Positions 46,284 to 55,830 of a DNA stretch of 64,000 nucleotides are shown here, in pieces. The DNA comes from Pararhodonellum marinum. GTDB taxonomy: Bacteria; Bacteroidota; Bacteroidia; Cytophagales; Cyclobacteriaceae. The translations under genes were made by a program, and so were the position numbers. The DNA is taken from NCBI RefSeq assembly GCF_015354735.1, contig NZ_JACEFJ010000007.1:124001-188000 (forward strand), written 5' to 3'. Under the pieces are notes generated by a model. The model did not search any database. It was not told where the DNA came from and saw only the letters and a list, made by a program, of their open reading frames with translations. The number at the start of each line of letters is the position of its first letter. The first letter of the stretch is position 1.

Positions 46284-47021
46284 TTATAAAATTTTGGCTT
46301 CATTTTTCAGAAGCCTTACCAATTCTTCCACATTGTCCTTATCTATCAATTGGACTGCCCCTTTCGCTGGTGGAAGTTGGAAGGCATTGACTTGGGAGAA
46401 GGTTTCATCGGAGATGGTTTCCACCACATCCAGAGGCTTTGTTCTTGCAGACATGATGCCCCTCATATTGGGAATCTTCCACTCTGCTATCGGTTCCTGG
46501 CATCCGGCTATAAAAGGAAGATCTACTTCTATGTATTCTTTACCGCCTTCAATCTCTCTGGCCATTTTTGCAGATTGCCCCTCAATATCCAGTTTCATCA
46601 CCGGAGAGATAGAAGGCATTCCAAGCAACTCCCCTACCATGCCATGTACCATACCGCCATTAAAATCAATGGATTCCCTACCCATCAAAATCAAATCATA
46701 AGCACCTTCTTTGGCATAATGGGCTATTTGTAGTGCCACAAAATAAGCGTCTTTTGGAAAGGCATTGACACGGATGGCTTTGTCAGCACCTATGGCCAAG
46801 GCTTTTCTTAATGTTGGTTCAGTTTCAGCTTCCCCTACGTTCAAAACCGTAAGTTCCCCTCCAGTCTGATCGCGCAACTCCACCGCCCTAGCCAAAGCAT
46901 AGTCATCATAAGGGCCTATGATGAACTGCACCCCGGTCTTGTCAAATTTGGTATTGTTGTCCGTAAATTGAATTTTGGAGGTAGTATCCGGAACGTGGGT
47001 AATGCAAACAAGTATTTTCAT
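46284..47021 (-). CDS. etfB: Electron transfer flavoprotein beta subunit (EtfB/FixA)
   Basis: EtfB is the partner that contacts the dehydrogenases and binds AMP. The 245-residue protein shows MKILVCITHVPDT at the start, GPYDDYALARAVELRD (about 37-52), GRESIDFNGGMVHGMVGELLG (in part, about 113-132) and the conserved IPNMRGIMSARTKPL (about 182-196). It is the first gene of the etfB-etfA-nuclease operon and is transcribed divergently from the TPR gene at 47090. Confidence 0.96.
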   Translation of the reverse strand: MKILVCITHVPDTTSKIQFTDNNTKFDKTGVQFIIGPYDDYALARAVELRDQTGGELTVLNVGEAETEPTLRKALAIGADKAIRVNAFPKDAYFVALQIAHYAKEGAYDLILMGRESIDFNGGMVHGMVGELLGMPSISPVMKLDIEGQSAKMAREIEGGKEYIEVDLPFIAGCQEPIAEWKIPNMRGIMSARTKPLDVVETISDETFSQVNAFQLPPAKGAVQLIDKDNVEELVRLLKNEAKIL

Positions 47022-47089
47022 ATGGTTAGGTTATTTTTCTTAAATTTCCGTGAATTTAACACATACCTACTGAATTAAAAAACCATTCC

Positions 47090-47419
47090 ATGAGCAATTT
47101 GTCCCGTATTGACCAACTGCTTGCCTTTGTCAAAGAGGAGCCTGAAAACCCCTTCAACCTCTATGCCCTTGCTTTGGAATACCTTAGTACCAAACCGGAG
47201 GAAGCAGACAGGTATTTTACGAAACTATTGAAGTTACATAAAGGTTATCTTCCTACCTATTTCCATGCTGCCGCTTTTTATACCGACCAAGGGGAATTGG
47301 CCAAAGCAAAGTCAATTTATGAGGAAGGTTTACAACTGGCCCAAATGCAAGGCAATGGACATGCGCTCAAGGAATTGAAAAATGCTTTTCAGAATTTTTG
47401 TTTTGAATTTGATGTATGA
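47090..47419 (+). CDS. Small tetratricopeptide-repeat protein
   Basis: A 109-residue soluble protein with about two TPR units: NPFNLYALALEYL (about 20-32) with the following helix, and LPTYFHAAAFYTDQGELAKAKSIYEEGL, split across about 54-81. TPR folds bind partner proteins; the partner is unknown. It sits 68 bases from the divergently transcribed etfB and 30 bases before the next gene. Confidence 0.83.
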   Translation: MSNLSRIDQLLAFVKEEPENPFNLYALALEYLSTKPEEADRYFTKLLKLHKGYLPTYFHAAAFYTDQGELAKAKSIYEEGLQLAQMQGNGHALKELKNAFQNFCFEFDV

Positions 47420-47449
47420 TTTTAAATTCCAAGTGTATCTTGGGGTGAA

Positions 47450-48832
47450 ATGATGGTACCAAAAAACGCTTTAAGTTTCTGTTTCAGCGCTAGAGTGCTG
47501 ATGTTGGCGGGAATTTTTTTCTTTTGTTTCCAAATCGAATCCTTTGCCCAAGGAAAAGATATCGAAGGGGAGATCACTTTGGCGGAATCTGCATGGGGAA
47601 ATTTTCTCCGGGCAAAGGCCATTCCACTTAAACAAACCGAGGACTTTCAGCAAATTCTGGATGCCGCTGGAGACAAAAAGCTGGTCTTACTGGGTGAAGC
47701 CACTCATGGGACGTCTGAATTTTATACATTCAGAAGCGAGCTGAGTAAAAAACTGATCACAGAAAAAGGGTTTTCCTTTGTGGCGGTGGAAGGAAACTGG
47801 GTGGAAATCTACAAACTAAATGCTTACGTACAGGGAAAAACCGGATCAGGAAGTTCTGCTGCTGCGCTTTTGGGAAATTTTGATTATTGGCCCACATGGA
47901 TGTGGGCCAACGTGGAAATGACCCAATTTATAGAATGGCTCCGTAAACACAACCAAGACGTTGCGCCAGATAAAAGGGTCGGGATATATGGCATGGATTT
48001 ATACAACATGTGGCCGGCAAAATCTGCCATCATTGATTTTGCCTCGGTTTACATGTCAGAAAGCTATACACAGATCAAAAACCAACTGGGATGTTTTGAC
48101 GATTTCAAAAACAGTGAGACCCGCTATGCCAGCGAAGTCAACCGAGGAGCCGCATCCTGTGAAATACAGACCAAAACCGTGTGGCAACTGATTCGGGCCA
48201 GGCAAGCCCAACTTTCACTGAAAGCCCCTGAAAGTTATTTTTATGCTATGGGGAGCACCCGGGTTCTTTATAATGCCGAGCAATATTTTAGAGAAAACGT
48301 GACCAATAAGGTGGGGGCTTGGAATATCCGGGTAGGTCATATGGAGGAAACCATTTTGAGTTTATTGGATCACCATGGCGAAGAAGCCAAGGGAGTGGTG
48401 TGGGCACATAACACCCACGTGGGGGATGCTTCCGCTGTGGAAATGGAAGATCCGGGATTGCGCAGTCTCGGGGAACTGACTAGGGCAACATTGGGTCAGG
48501 ACAATGTCTATTTGGTGGGTATGTCTATGCAGGAAGGTCAAGTCATGGCAGGTAAAAAATGGGGTAAAGAAGGCAGGGTCCTCGACGTACCCAAAGGCCT
48601 GCAGGACAGTCTTGAAGATGTTTTTTCGGCGGTGGATCACCCGGTTTATTACCTGCTTTTCGAGGAATCGGACCGCTCTTCCGATTTTGCCCAATCTGCC
48701 TTAGCCCACCGTGCCATAGGCGTGGTCTATCAGCCTCGACGAGACGATCGATATTATCAGAATACGCTACCGATCCACCGTTACGATGCCATGGTGTTTT
48801 TCAAAACCACCAAAGCACTTAATCCCATTTGA
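47450..48832 (+). CDS. Erythromycin esterase-family protein, exported
   Basis: The family hydrolyses macrolide lactone rings or other esters by a metal-independent mechanism. The 460-residue product begins with a signal peptide (to about residue 34, SFAQ). The motif LLGEATHGTSEFY (80-92) with Glu83 and His86 and a later AHNTHVGD place it in the EreA-like/ChaN group. Macrolide resistance should not be assumed: most environmental members have other, unknown substrates. Start at the first of two adjacent ATGs. Confidence 0.85.
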   Translation: MMVPKNALSFCFSARVLMLAGIFFFCFQIESFAQGKDIEGEITLAESAWGNFLRAKAIPLKQTEDFQQILDAAGDKKLVLLGEATHGTSEFYTFRSELSKKLITEKGFSFVAVEGNWVEIYKLNAYVQGKTGSGSSAAALLGNFDYWPTWMWANVEMTQFIEWLRKHNQDVAPDKRVGIYGMDLYNMWPAKSAIIDFASVYMSESYTQIKNQLGCFDDFKNSETRYASEVNRGAASCEIQTKTVWQLIRARQAQLSLKAPESYFYAMGSTRVLYNAEQYFRENVTNKVGAWNIRVGHMEETILSLLDHHGEEAKGVVWAHNTHVGDASAVEMEDPGLRSLGELTRATLGQDNVYLVGMSMQEGQVMAGKKWGKEGRVLDVPKGLQDSLEDVFSAVDHPVYYLLFEESDRSSDFAQSALAHRAIGVVYQPRRDDRYYQNTLPIHRYDAMVFFKTTKALNPI

Positions 48833-48887
48833 TTTTTTTAATTAAAAATACTTTGGGATTTATAGAATGGATTCCTTACGAAAGGTA

Positions 48888-50231
48888 TTAACTTCCAAAC
48901 AGATATTTTTCCAAAAAGTCATTTCTAAACTTACCTGAGGGATCATAAGTGGCCACTAAATTTTTAAAATCTTCCCATTTAGGATAACTGGCCTTGAGCT
49001 TTTCGGGACTTATCGTAAAGAGTTTGCCCCAATGCGGCCTCACCCCAAAGGGTTCAAGCTCCTTCTCGATCATAGGCAACAGGCCTTGGACCGCCTCCAC
49101 TTCCTGCTTCCAGGTAAAATGAATGGCAATGGAATCCTGTCGGTAACAGGGGCTCATCCAGAGTTCATCTCCTTTGATGGAGCGGATTTCGGAAATGAAT
49201 AGGTGGGGACCGATCTTAGCGCTTAGCTTTTTTACCGCGCGGATGGCCTCCACGGCATGGTGGTGGGGAACAAAATATTCAGACTGCAATTCCTTCCCAC
49301 TGCTGGGCGTAAAACCCATCCGGAAATGAGGCAATCGGTCAAACCAAGGGCCCGGCACACCCATTTGTTCACTGCAATTTTCTGCGGATAGGTCCGCAAT
49401 GGGATGTAAATTCCGTGTCGCGGCCTTACCTCCAAAAAACGCTGACATTCCAGCAAAGTCCTTTCCTCCTTTTGCCAGGGTTTTGATCCAAACCTCGTTG
49501 ACTTGGTCACTTTGCAAGTCCGTGAACAGACTGACACTGTAAGCCGCGCCCATTATGGCATCGAAATTTGGATAAAGCTGTTCAAATGGCAGGTGTTCAA
49601 AAACAAATTGCTTGACCTGAAAACTTGGTTTTAGATCCAAGGTAATCTCTGTGACTACGCCCAAGGCTCCCAAACTTACCACCGCTCCATAAAAAGCTTC
49701 ATCTTTGGAGCGGCTCAATCGAACCAATTCTCCATCAGCAGTGACCATTTCCAGCTCAGAAACGGCAGTGGCAAGGTTTCCGTTTTCCATCCCTGACCCA
49801 TGCGTGGCGGTGATGCACCCTCCTACTACAGAAATATGGGGCAGGGAAGCCAGGTTGGCCAAAGCAAAACCCCTTTCCTCCAGGTAGGGAGCTAGTGTAC
49901 CATACTTTATTCCCCCTTCCACCCTAACCGTTTTGGCTTGTTTGTCCAGATTTAAGACTTTGTCCCGGTTCTGCATGGCCAGAAGAAAATGCTGGCTGTC
50001 AGCAATGGTATTGAAACAATGTCGGGTACCCAATGCTTTGAGCTTAGGTTGTTTCCTGATGATTTTTTGGATTTCAGCCAATTGCTCGGGGTAGCTTACT
50101 TTATCCGTCCCGTACACCAGGTTTCCCGCCCAGTTACTCAATTTTTCCATTTTGATCAAATCTTTGGCTTGTACGAAGATAGGACTTGCCAGCAGTAGGG
50201 AGAACAATTTCAAAAATGTATTTCTTTCCAT
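48888..50231 (-). CDS. FAD-linked oxidase (alditol/D-arabinono-lactone oxidase-like)
   Basis: A VAO-family flavoprotein that should oxidise a polyol or aldonolactone. The 447-residue product opens with a signal-like hydrophobic stretch (about 5-21, ending VQA). The FAD-binding region includes KALGTRHCFNTIAD (about 43-56), VEGGIKYGTLAPYLEERG and the SVVGGCITATHGSG loop (about 133-146); the His of the first loop is a good candidate for covalent FAD attachment. The C-terminal substrate domain ends PHWGKLFTI. The exact sugar alcohol cannot be told. Confidence 0.88.
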   Translation of the reverse strand: MERNTFLKLFSLLLASPIFVQAKDLIKMEKLSNWAGNLVYGTDKVSYPEQLAEIQKIIRKQPKLKALGTRHCFNTIADSQHFLLAMQNRDKVLNLDKQAKTVRVEGGIKYGTLAPYLEERGFALANLASLPHISVVGGCITATHGSGMENGNLATAVSELEMVTADGELVRLSRSKDEAFYGAVVSLGALGVVTEITLDLKPSFQVKQFVFEHLPFEQLYPNFDAIMGAAYSVSLFTDLQSDQVNEVWIKTLAKGGKDFAGMSAFFGGKAATRNLHPIADLSAENCSEQMGVPGPWFDRLPHFRMGFTPSSGKELQSEYFVPHHHAVEAIRAVKKLSAKIGPHLFISEIRSIKGDELWMSPCYRQDSIAIHFTWKQEVEAVQGLLPMIEKELEPFGVRPHWGKLFTISPEKLKASYPKWEDFKNLVATYDPSGKFRNDFLEKYLFGS

Positions 50232-50329
50232 GCCTTTAGAGGTCGTGCATCAATTTACACTTAAATCAATCAAAATAAAATTGGGCATCCTGTTGAAACC
50301 TCAAAAAATCTAAATGCTGAATTGAAAGC

Positions 50330-50791
50330 CTAATTTTGGCATATGATATTGGCATGGCGGGCAATGACCTGCCACTTACCCTCCTGATATTTCCAGATGT
50401 TGGTGTACCTTCTGAGCACGGTTCTCCCAGCAGATGGAGCTTCACCTGTGGGGACGACCGTTTCCAATCCCATAACGATCACCAAATCACCTATTTCTTT
50501 GATGGCCTCTATGTCACGGGTAAAGGATTCATAGTGGATGATGCCCCCCCGCATTCGCTCAAACACAGCAGATTTCCCTTGGATCACCTGATAACCTGGG
50601 TTGTTGACCATAAAATCAGTCGCCCAGATTTTATCCAACGTCTCCATATCTTGGCCAAGTACTGCTAAACTTTCTTCCAATTCCAATTCTCGGATTTGTT
50701 GGGTAATTTCATTTTCTTGAATAATCTCCTGGGCAAACATGGAGGTAGACCACATCAAACCCACCAAAGTCAAAAATAGGCTGTTTCTCAT
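50330..50791 (-). CDS. Exported NTF2-like (DUF4440) protein
   Basis: A small periplasmic protein with the SnoaL/NTF2-like cone fold: signal peptide (1-20, ending SMFAQ), then helices with ESLAVLGQDMETLDKIWATDFMVNNPG (about 35-61 in two stretches) and the strand pair typical of DUF4440, ending WQVIARHANIICQN. The fold is used by enzymes and by ligand binders, so the function remains open. It is 98 bases upstream of the FAD oxidase and on the same strand, so the two may be co-transcribed. Confidence 0.85.
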   Translation of the reverse strand: MRNSLFLTLVGLMWSTSMFAQEIIQENEITQQIRELELEESLAVLGQDMETLDKIWATDFMVNNPGYQVIQGKSAVFERMRGGIIHYESFTRDIEAIKEIGDLVIVMGLETVVPTGEAPSAGRTVLRRYTNIWKYQEGKWQVIARHANIICQN

Positions 50792-51158
50792 TTTAGTGCT
50801 CTTTTAAGAAGCTAACATAATGGGCCAGTAATCTAAAATTACTTGGATACTCAAGTAGTAAAAAAAGCAACGGGCCTTAAATTTCAACTTTTCAAGACCA
50901 TCAAAAAAGATAATTAAAGGTAAAACCAATTCGGTCCATTTCCAATACACCCTTTTATAATGACCTGTCTTTTAAACAATTATAAACAGAATAATTTCCC
51001 TGTTTTTCTTCGGTAAAAATTCAAAAAAGTTTAATTTTAAGCGTCTGTTTTAGCTTGAGTGCCAAATCCAATTGTCTTTAGCGTATGCTTTTCAATCACA
51101 AAAAGTATAGGTTCTATTTTTTGGTTTGATGTAAATAATTTTTCCCGAATTCAGAAAC
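50792..51158. other. 367-base divergent intergenic region
   Basis: AT-rich, between the minus-strand DUF4440 gene and the plus-strand sigma-54 activator gene. It contains one small dyad, TACTTG/CAAGTA at 50839-50856, close to the DUF4440 start. No open frame, tRNA or terminator was seen. Confidence 0.5.
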
Positions 51159-53081
51159 ATGAAATCCATTCCTGTCCATAAGGAGAATGAAAACACTGAC
51201 CGGCTAATCCGATATATTGTTGAACATACCCATCATGAATTCGGAGAGCAGTATTTCCTGTCCTTTGTAAAACATTTGGCAGAAGCGCTACAGGTTAAAG
51301 GTGCTTGGGTCACTGAACTCCGGGAAAAAGAAATGCGGTTGAGGTCTTTGGCTTTTTGGTTTGATGATCATCATGTGGAGCACTATGAGTATGATCTGAT
51401 CAATACTCCCTGTGAAATGGTCATCAACCAACAAGAATGTTTTTTGGTAGAAGACAAGGTTATAGAACTTTTTCCGGATGACCCGGATCTCAAACCATTG
51501 AATGCGGTCAGTTATATGGGTTACCCACTGTTTGATTCTTCAGGCAAAGTGATCGGCCATGTAGCCATCTTACATGATGAACCGCTCTATCCTTCCACTG
51601 AGCAAGAGGCCATCTTCAACCTTTTTGTTCAACGGGCCAATGCAGAATTTATAAGACTCAAAACCTCCCAGCAGCTGGAGGAAAAAAAGCAGAAACTTTC
51701 TTCTCTGATCAACAGTGTGCACGATGCCATCTTGGAAACAGATGATACAGGATTCATTACTCTGGTCAATCCGGCTGCTGAAAAACTTACTGGCTTTAAA
51801 CTTCAAGCACTTGAGGGAAGTTTGATTTTCAGTCTATTTGAAAAGGAGAGTGGGGATTACTTAAGGAAAACCTTAAAAAATATTCGTGACGAAGCAAAAG
51901 CCTTTCCAAATTTAAAAGACCGGAAAGAACTTTACTGTATCCATGCCAAAGGGGATACCATTCCTGTAGAGGCTTCATTGTGTCAATACAAAGTTCATGA
52001 CAAACAATACATGACCCTGATCCTACGGGATTTGAAAGCGCTGAAAATGGCAGAGCAGCGGATTGAGATCATGGAGGAAAAATATGCCTTTAATGGTGCT
52101 CCGAGAAGGTCAGGAATCATCGGAGATTCACCGGTCATGTTAAGGCTGATGGAAGAAGTAGAGCAGGTTGCTGAAACAGACAGCACCATCCTTTTGCTGG
52201 GTGAATCGGGTACAGGGAAAGAGGTCTTTGCCAAATACATCCATCAACTGAGCAAAAGATGGGAAAAACCACTGATCAAGGTCAATTGTGCAGCTATCCC
52301 GCTCAATCTGATAGAAAGTGAATTTTTTGGGCATGAAAAAGGTGCATTTACTGGAGCTGTTTCCCGCAGAGACGGACGATTCACACTGGCTGATGGAGGC
52401 GCTCTTTTTCTGGATGAAGTGGGTGAATTGCCCCTGGAAATGCAACCCAAACTGCTGAGGGTACTGCAAGAGGGAGAATTTGAAACCGTAGGTGGGCAAC
52501 GGACCCTCAAGGTCAATGTAAGGATCATTGCAGCCACCAATAGAAATCTGGAAGAAATGGTGAAAAAGGGCACTTTCAGAGAAGACCTTTATTACCGTCT
52601 TAATGTCATTCCCCTGACCTTGCCCTTGCTCAAGGAAAGAGGCGGAGACATTCTTTTGTTAGCGGATCATTTTATCAGACAGTTCAGCAGGGAAACCGGG
52701 AAACCCATCCTGCCTATGGATGAGGAACAGATAAACCAACTTTTGAAATACCCCTGGCCAGGCAACATCAGGGAGTTGGCCCATGTCATAGAAAGGGCAG
52801 TGATCCTTTCCAAAGGAGGAAAACTGGATTTGTTGCGCTTTTTGCCCTTTGATAATACACAAATAGCTACTTCCCAAACCGACCCATTGGATCTCATCCA
52901 TCTCAAGGTCATGTCCATGGCGGCATTGACCCAACTTGAAAAAACCAATATCCTCAAGGCTTTGGAACTCACCAAGTGGAAAATTGCAGGACCACAGGGA
53001 GCTGCTGCCCTCTTGGGAATTCCTCCCACCACACTCAATTCCAAAATCAAAGCTTTTCAACTCAAAAAAACTCACGAATAA
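51159..53081 (+). CDS. Sigma-54-dependent activator with GAF and PAS sensors
   Basis: A 640-residue bacterial enhancer-binding protein that opens RpoN promoters. Order: GAF-like sensor (about 15-170), PAS sensor (about 183-295; [20 protein letters not shown]), AAA+ ATPase (about 320-550) with Walker A GESGTGKE, an intact GAFTGA loop and Walker B ALFLDE, then a C-terminal Fis-type HTH ([16 protein letters not shown]). It senses a ligand or redox state rather than phosphorylation, since no receiver is present. Its stop codon lies inside a perfect palindrome; a -24/-12 promoter and an OsmC gene follow directly, making that gene its likely target. Confidence 0.94.
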   Translation: MKSIPVHKENENTDRLIRYIVEHTHHEFGEQYFLSFVKHLAEALQVKGAWVTELREKEMRLRSLAFWFDDHHVEHYEYDLINTPCEMVINQQECFLVEDKVIELFPDDPDLKPLNAVSYMGYPLFDSSGKVIGHVAILHDEPLYPSTEQEAIFNLFVQRANAEFIRLKTSQQLEEKKQKLSSLINSVHDAILETDDTGFITLVNPAAEKLTGFKLQALEGSLIFSLFEKESGDYLRKTLKNIRDEAKAFPNLKDRKELYCIHAKGDTIPVEASLCQYKVHDKQYMTLILRDLKALKMAEQRIEIMEEKYAFNGAPRRSGIIGDSPVMLRLMEEVEQVAETDSTILLLGESGTGKEVFAKYIHQLSKRWEKPLIKVNCAAIPLNLIESEFFGHEKGAFTGAVSRRDGRFTLADGGALFLDEVGELPLEMQPKLLRVLQEGEFETVGGQRTLKVNVRIIAATNRNLEEMVKKGTFREDLYYRLNVIPLTLPLLKERGGDILLLADHFIRQFSRETGKPILPMDEEQINQLLKYPWPGNIRELAHVIERAVILSKGGKLDLLRFLPFDNTQIATSQTDPLDLIHLKVMSMAALTQLEKTNILKALELTKWKIAGPQGAAALLGIPPTTLNSKIKAFQLKKTHE

Positions 53082-53091
53082 TCGTGAGTTT
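53068..53091. promoter_or_regulatory. Inverted repeat across the activator stop codon
   Basis: Perfect 10-bp arms AAACTCACGA/TCGTGAGTTT with a 4-base loop. Only a short T-rich stretch follows, so it is either a weak terminator or an enhancer-binding site. Confidence 0.55.
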
Positions 53092-53093
53092 AT

Positions 53094-53109
53094 TGGCGAA
53101 ATTTCGCCA
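53094..53109. promoter_or_regulatory. Perfect 16-bp palindrome, candidate enhancer site
   Basis: TGGCGAAATTTCGCCA equals its own reverse complement. Its centre is about 96 bases upstream of the predicted sigma-54 start, a usual enhancer distance. Confidence 0.55.
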
Positions 53110-53170
53110 TTCACGAATTTCCATTACTTGTAAAACCCTCATAACTGGCTTCAAAGGCTGTTTTTCGGCT

Positions 53171-53187
53171 TTGGCATGTAAGTAGCC
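53171..53187 (+). promoter_or_regulatory. Candidate sigma-54 promoter of the OsmC-like gene
   Basis: TTGGCATGTAAGTAGCC has the -24 box TTGGCATG and the GG and GC dinucleotides at the strict RpoN spacing. The predicted start is near 53198, 24 bases before the ATG. Confidence 0.65.
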
Positions 53188-53221
53188 TTAGGACTGGCAT
53201 GTTCAACAAAAAAACAACAAA

Positions 53222-53998
53222 ATGAAAAACTTATCTAAAACCCAATGGACGCCCAAAGTGGTAACGGCATTGCTATTGGCAGCGATCCTGTTCAATCTAG
53301 GGATTGCTAGAAATGATTATTTCAATACAGACAACCTAAACCCCAAAATCAAAATGGAAACAACAGAAAAGAAAAAGAAAAAAGCCAATGAAACCGCCAA
53401 GATCAACGGTTTTGCATTAGGAGACATTGTAGGCACAGTAGAAGCCATTCAGGCCAATCCGGACATTGCCAAATTTCAGTTCCGTGTTCAGAACAAATGG
53501 ATCAATGGTGGCCACAACCGCAGCTGGATCAAAGACTTTTATGGAGGAGGACAAGAAGATGATTCCAGAAAAAGACCTTTTGTCTATGACAATTCTGAGC
53601 CTCCGATTTTACTTGGCAACAATGAAGGAGCCAACCCTGTAGAATACATCTTACATGGTCTGGCTGGCTGTATGACCACCACACTGGCCTTGCATGCCGC
53701 AGCAAATGAGATTTACCTGGAAAGTGTGGAATCTAAATTGGAAGGAGATTTGGATGTACAGGGATTCCTGGGTCTCAATGATCAAATCAGGAACGGTTAT
53801 CAAAATATCCGCATAACCTTTCAAATCAAAGGAGATCTTTCTGAAGATGATAAGGAAAAACTAGCTTCATTTGTGAAAAAATCTCCTGTTTTTGACATCG
53901 TGACCAATCAGGTTCCTGTACAGGTAGATTTGCAATATAAAAATTTGCAACACGCACTTGATGGCATTAAAGGCACATTACTCCATGACTTCGGGTAA
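53222..53998 (+). CDS. OsmC-family protein with N-terminal hydrophobic segment
   Basis: An OsmC/Ohr-fold protein. From the ATG at 53222 it has 258 residues: a hydrophobic helix (about 12-29), a Lys-rich linker (45-58) and an OsmC domain (about 62-235). The first catalytic Cys is Cys150 in GLAGCMTTTLA; the second OsmC cysteine is missing (the region reads SPVFDIVTNQVPV), so classic Cys-Cys peroxidase chemistry is unlikely. An in-frame ATG at 53354 would give a shorter protein without the helix. It follows the GAF-PAS activator and a -24/-12 promoter, and precedes the antiporter gene. Confidence 0.85.
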   Translation: MKNLSKTQWTPKVVTALLLAAILFNLGIARNDYFNTDNLNPKIKMETTEKKKKKANETAKINGFALGDIVGTVEAIQANPDIAKFQFRVQNKWINGGHNRSWIKDFYGGGQEDDSRKRPFVYDNSEPPILLGNNEGANPVEYILHGLAGCMTTTLALHAAANEIYLESVESKLEGDLDVQGFLGLNDQIRNGYQNIRITFQIKGDLSEDDKEKLASFVKKSPVFDIVTNQVPVQVDLQYKNLQHALDGIKGTLLHDFG

Positions 53999-54120
53999 TG
54001 TGCTTTTGTATGGGTAAAAATCCATCACAGTATTAAGTCCCCAATTAAGAAAGTAAAAGATCGATTTGATATTGAAAAATTATTAGAAAAAATGTTTTTG
54101 TAGAATCATTATAGAAGTAA

Positions 54121-54149
54121 TTGACTTTTGTGGTTTTTGGGTATCTTTA
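54121..54149 (+). promoter_or_regulatory. Promoter candidate of the antiporter gene
   Basis: TTG, 18 bases, TATCTTTA: one mismatch in the -7 box and near-ideal spacing, 33 bases before the ATG. Confidence 0.5.
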
Positions 54150-54181
54150 TCTAATCCACCAAAAGCCTATCAAGAATACCT

Positions 54182-55681
54182 ATGGCCATTTCCACCGAAA
54201 ACATCCTATTGATCGGTTCCATACTGATCTTTATTTCGTTGTTGGCGGGAAAAACTTCATTCAAATTTGGCGTTCCAACATTGATTTTTTTCTTGGGGAT
54301 AGGCATGCTGGCCGGTTCAGAAGGAATCGGCAAGATCTATTTTGATGACCCCCAAAAAGCCCAGTTTATTGGTATAGTAGCCTTGAACTTTATCCTTTTT
54401 TCCGGTGGACTGGATACCAATTGGCAGGCCATCAGACCTGTGCTTTGGCAAGGACTTTCCCTGTCCACACTGGGTGTTTTTCTGACTGCCGCCTCTGTAG
54501 GAGTTTTTGTCCATCTTGTCACCGATTTCTGTTTGTATGAAGGGTTGTTGTTGGGGGCCATCGTTTCTTCCACCGACGCAGCAGCTGTTTTTTCAATCCT
54601 AAGGTCTAAAAACATTGCACTCAAAAACCAGCTGAGGCCCATGCTGGAGCTGGAAAGTGGAAGCAATGATCCCATGGCATATTTTCTCACCATCGCCTTT
54701 ATGGGACTGGTTTTGAATCCGCAGTCCAGTGTTTTAAGCATCATTCCGTTGTTCTTACAGCAAATTCTCATCGGAGCTGCCATGGGTTTCCTTTTTGGCT
54801 ACCTTGGAAAAGTTACGATTAACCGGATCAAATTGGGCTTTGAGGGCTTGTATCCGGTACTTGTCATTTCCCTGATGTTTTTTAATTTTTCTTTTACTGA
54901 TTTTGTAGGAGGCAATGGGTTTCTTTCGATTTACATCTGTGCGGTTTATTTGGGAAATCAGGATTTTATCCATAAAAAATCGGTTTTACAGGCTTTTGAT
55001 GGCTTCGCCTGGTTGATGGAAATAGTGCTTTTCCTTACTTTAGGTCTTTTGGTGTTTCCGAGTCAGGTGGTGCCAGTTATGGGTATAGGTTTTGTCATTG
55101 CCATATTCCTGATTTTTGTGGCAAGACCTGTAGGGGTCATGTTGGCACTTCTCTTTTCCAAGGCGAGTATCAAAAGCAAAGCCTTTGTCTCATGGGTAGG
55201 CTTAAGGGGTGCTGTTCCGATAGTATTTGCCACCTATCCGCTGCTCAACGGGGTAGAAAAATCACAGATGATCTTCAATATGGTCTTCTTTATTTCCCTC
55301 ACCTCCATTCTCGTCCAGGGTACCAGTCTATCCAAAATGGCCTCTTGGCTCAATCTCACACTTCCTCAAGACCTAAAACCCAAGCGGCCCAATGAAATCC
55401 TGCTATCCGATGAGGCCAAAGAAAAAATGATGGAAATCGAAGTAGACCCCAAAGGTGAGGCGGTAGGCAAAAAAATAGTAGAATTGGGGTTTCCTCCCTC
55501 CACGATCATTGGCTTGATCAAAAGAGATGGCAAATACCTTACTCCCAATGGCGCCACCATTCTCCTTGCCAATGATTTACTGATGATCCTGACCGATCAG
55601 GAAGATGGACTGGCCAAAGTACAAGAAATCCTAAGCCGCCCTAACATGGATCTGGGCAAGGATGCTCCCTTACACCAATGA
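54182..55681 (+). CDS. CPA-family K+ or Na+/proton antiporter with TrkA-C domain
   Basis: A 499-residue inner-membrane exchanger of the NhaP2/CvrA type. Residues 1-390 form 12-13 helices of the sodium/hydrogen exchanger fold, including SSTDAAAVFSIL (about 123-134) and LESGSNDPMAYFLT (about 158-171) with the ion-binding Asp residues. Residues about 410-490 form a TrkA-C (RCK_C) ligand-binding domain (EAVGKKIVELGFPPSTIIGLIKR, in two stretches). It would export K+ or Na+ in exchange for protons. It lies between two OsmC-type genes, suggesting a link to stress handling. Confidence 0.9.
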   Translation: MAISTENILLIGSILIFISLLAGKTSFKFGVPTLIFFLGIGMLAGSEGIGKIYFDDPQKAQFIGIVALNFILFSGGLDTNWQAIRPVLWQGLSLSTLGVFLTAASVGVFVHLVTDFCLYEGLLLGAIVSSTDAAAVFSILRSKNIALKNQLRPMLELESGSNDPMAYFLTIAFMGLVLNPQSSVLSIIPLFLQQILIGAAMGFLFGYLGKVTINRIKLGFEGLYPVLVISLMFFNFSFTDFVGGNGFLSIYICAVYLGNQDFIHKKSVLQAFDGFAWLMEIVLFLTLGLLVFPSQVVPVMGIGFVIAIFLIFVARPVGVMLALLFSKASIKSKAFVSWVGLRGAVPIVFATYPLLNGVEKSQMIFNMVFFISLTSILVQGTSLSKMASWLNLTLPQDLKPKRPNEILLSDEAKEKMMEIEVDPKGEAVGKKIVELGFPPSTIIGLIKRDGKYLTPNGATILLANDLLMILTDQEDGLAKVQEILSRPNMDLGKDAPLHQ

Positions 55682-55830
55682 AAAAAAATGGCGCTGACCC
55701 TATGGATCTTTTTTTACCCAGTGAAAGAAATTTAACCGCAGCCTAAGCCGGGGGGCTTTTATCTCTAAGATAACTTGACTAACTTGTAGGATAGTGAAAC
55801 AAAACCAATACTAACCAAAATTAAATTGTT

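Noticed and set aside
47450-48832. Macrolide resistance gene
   Set aside because: The family match is general; most members in environmental bacteria have unknown substrates, so resistance is not claimed.
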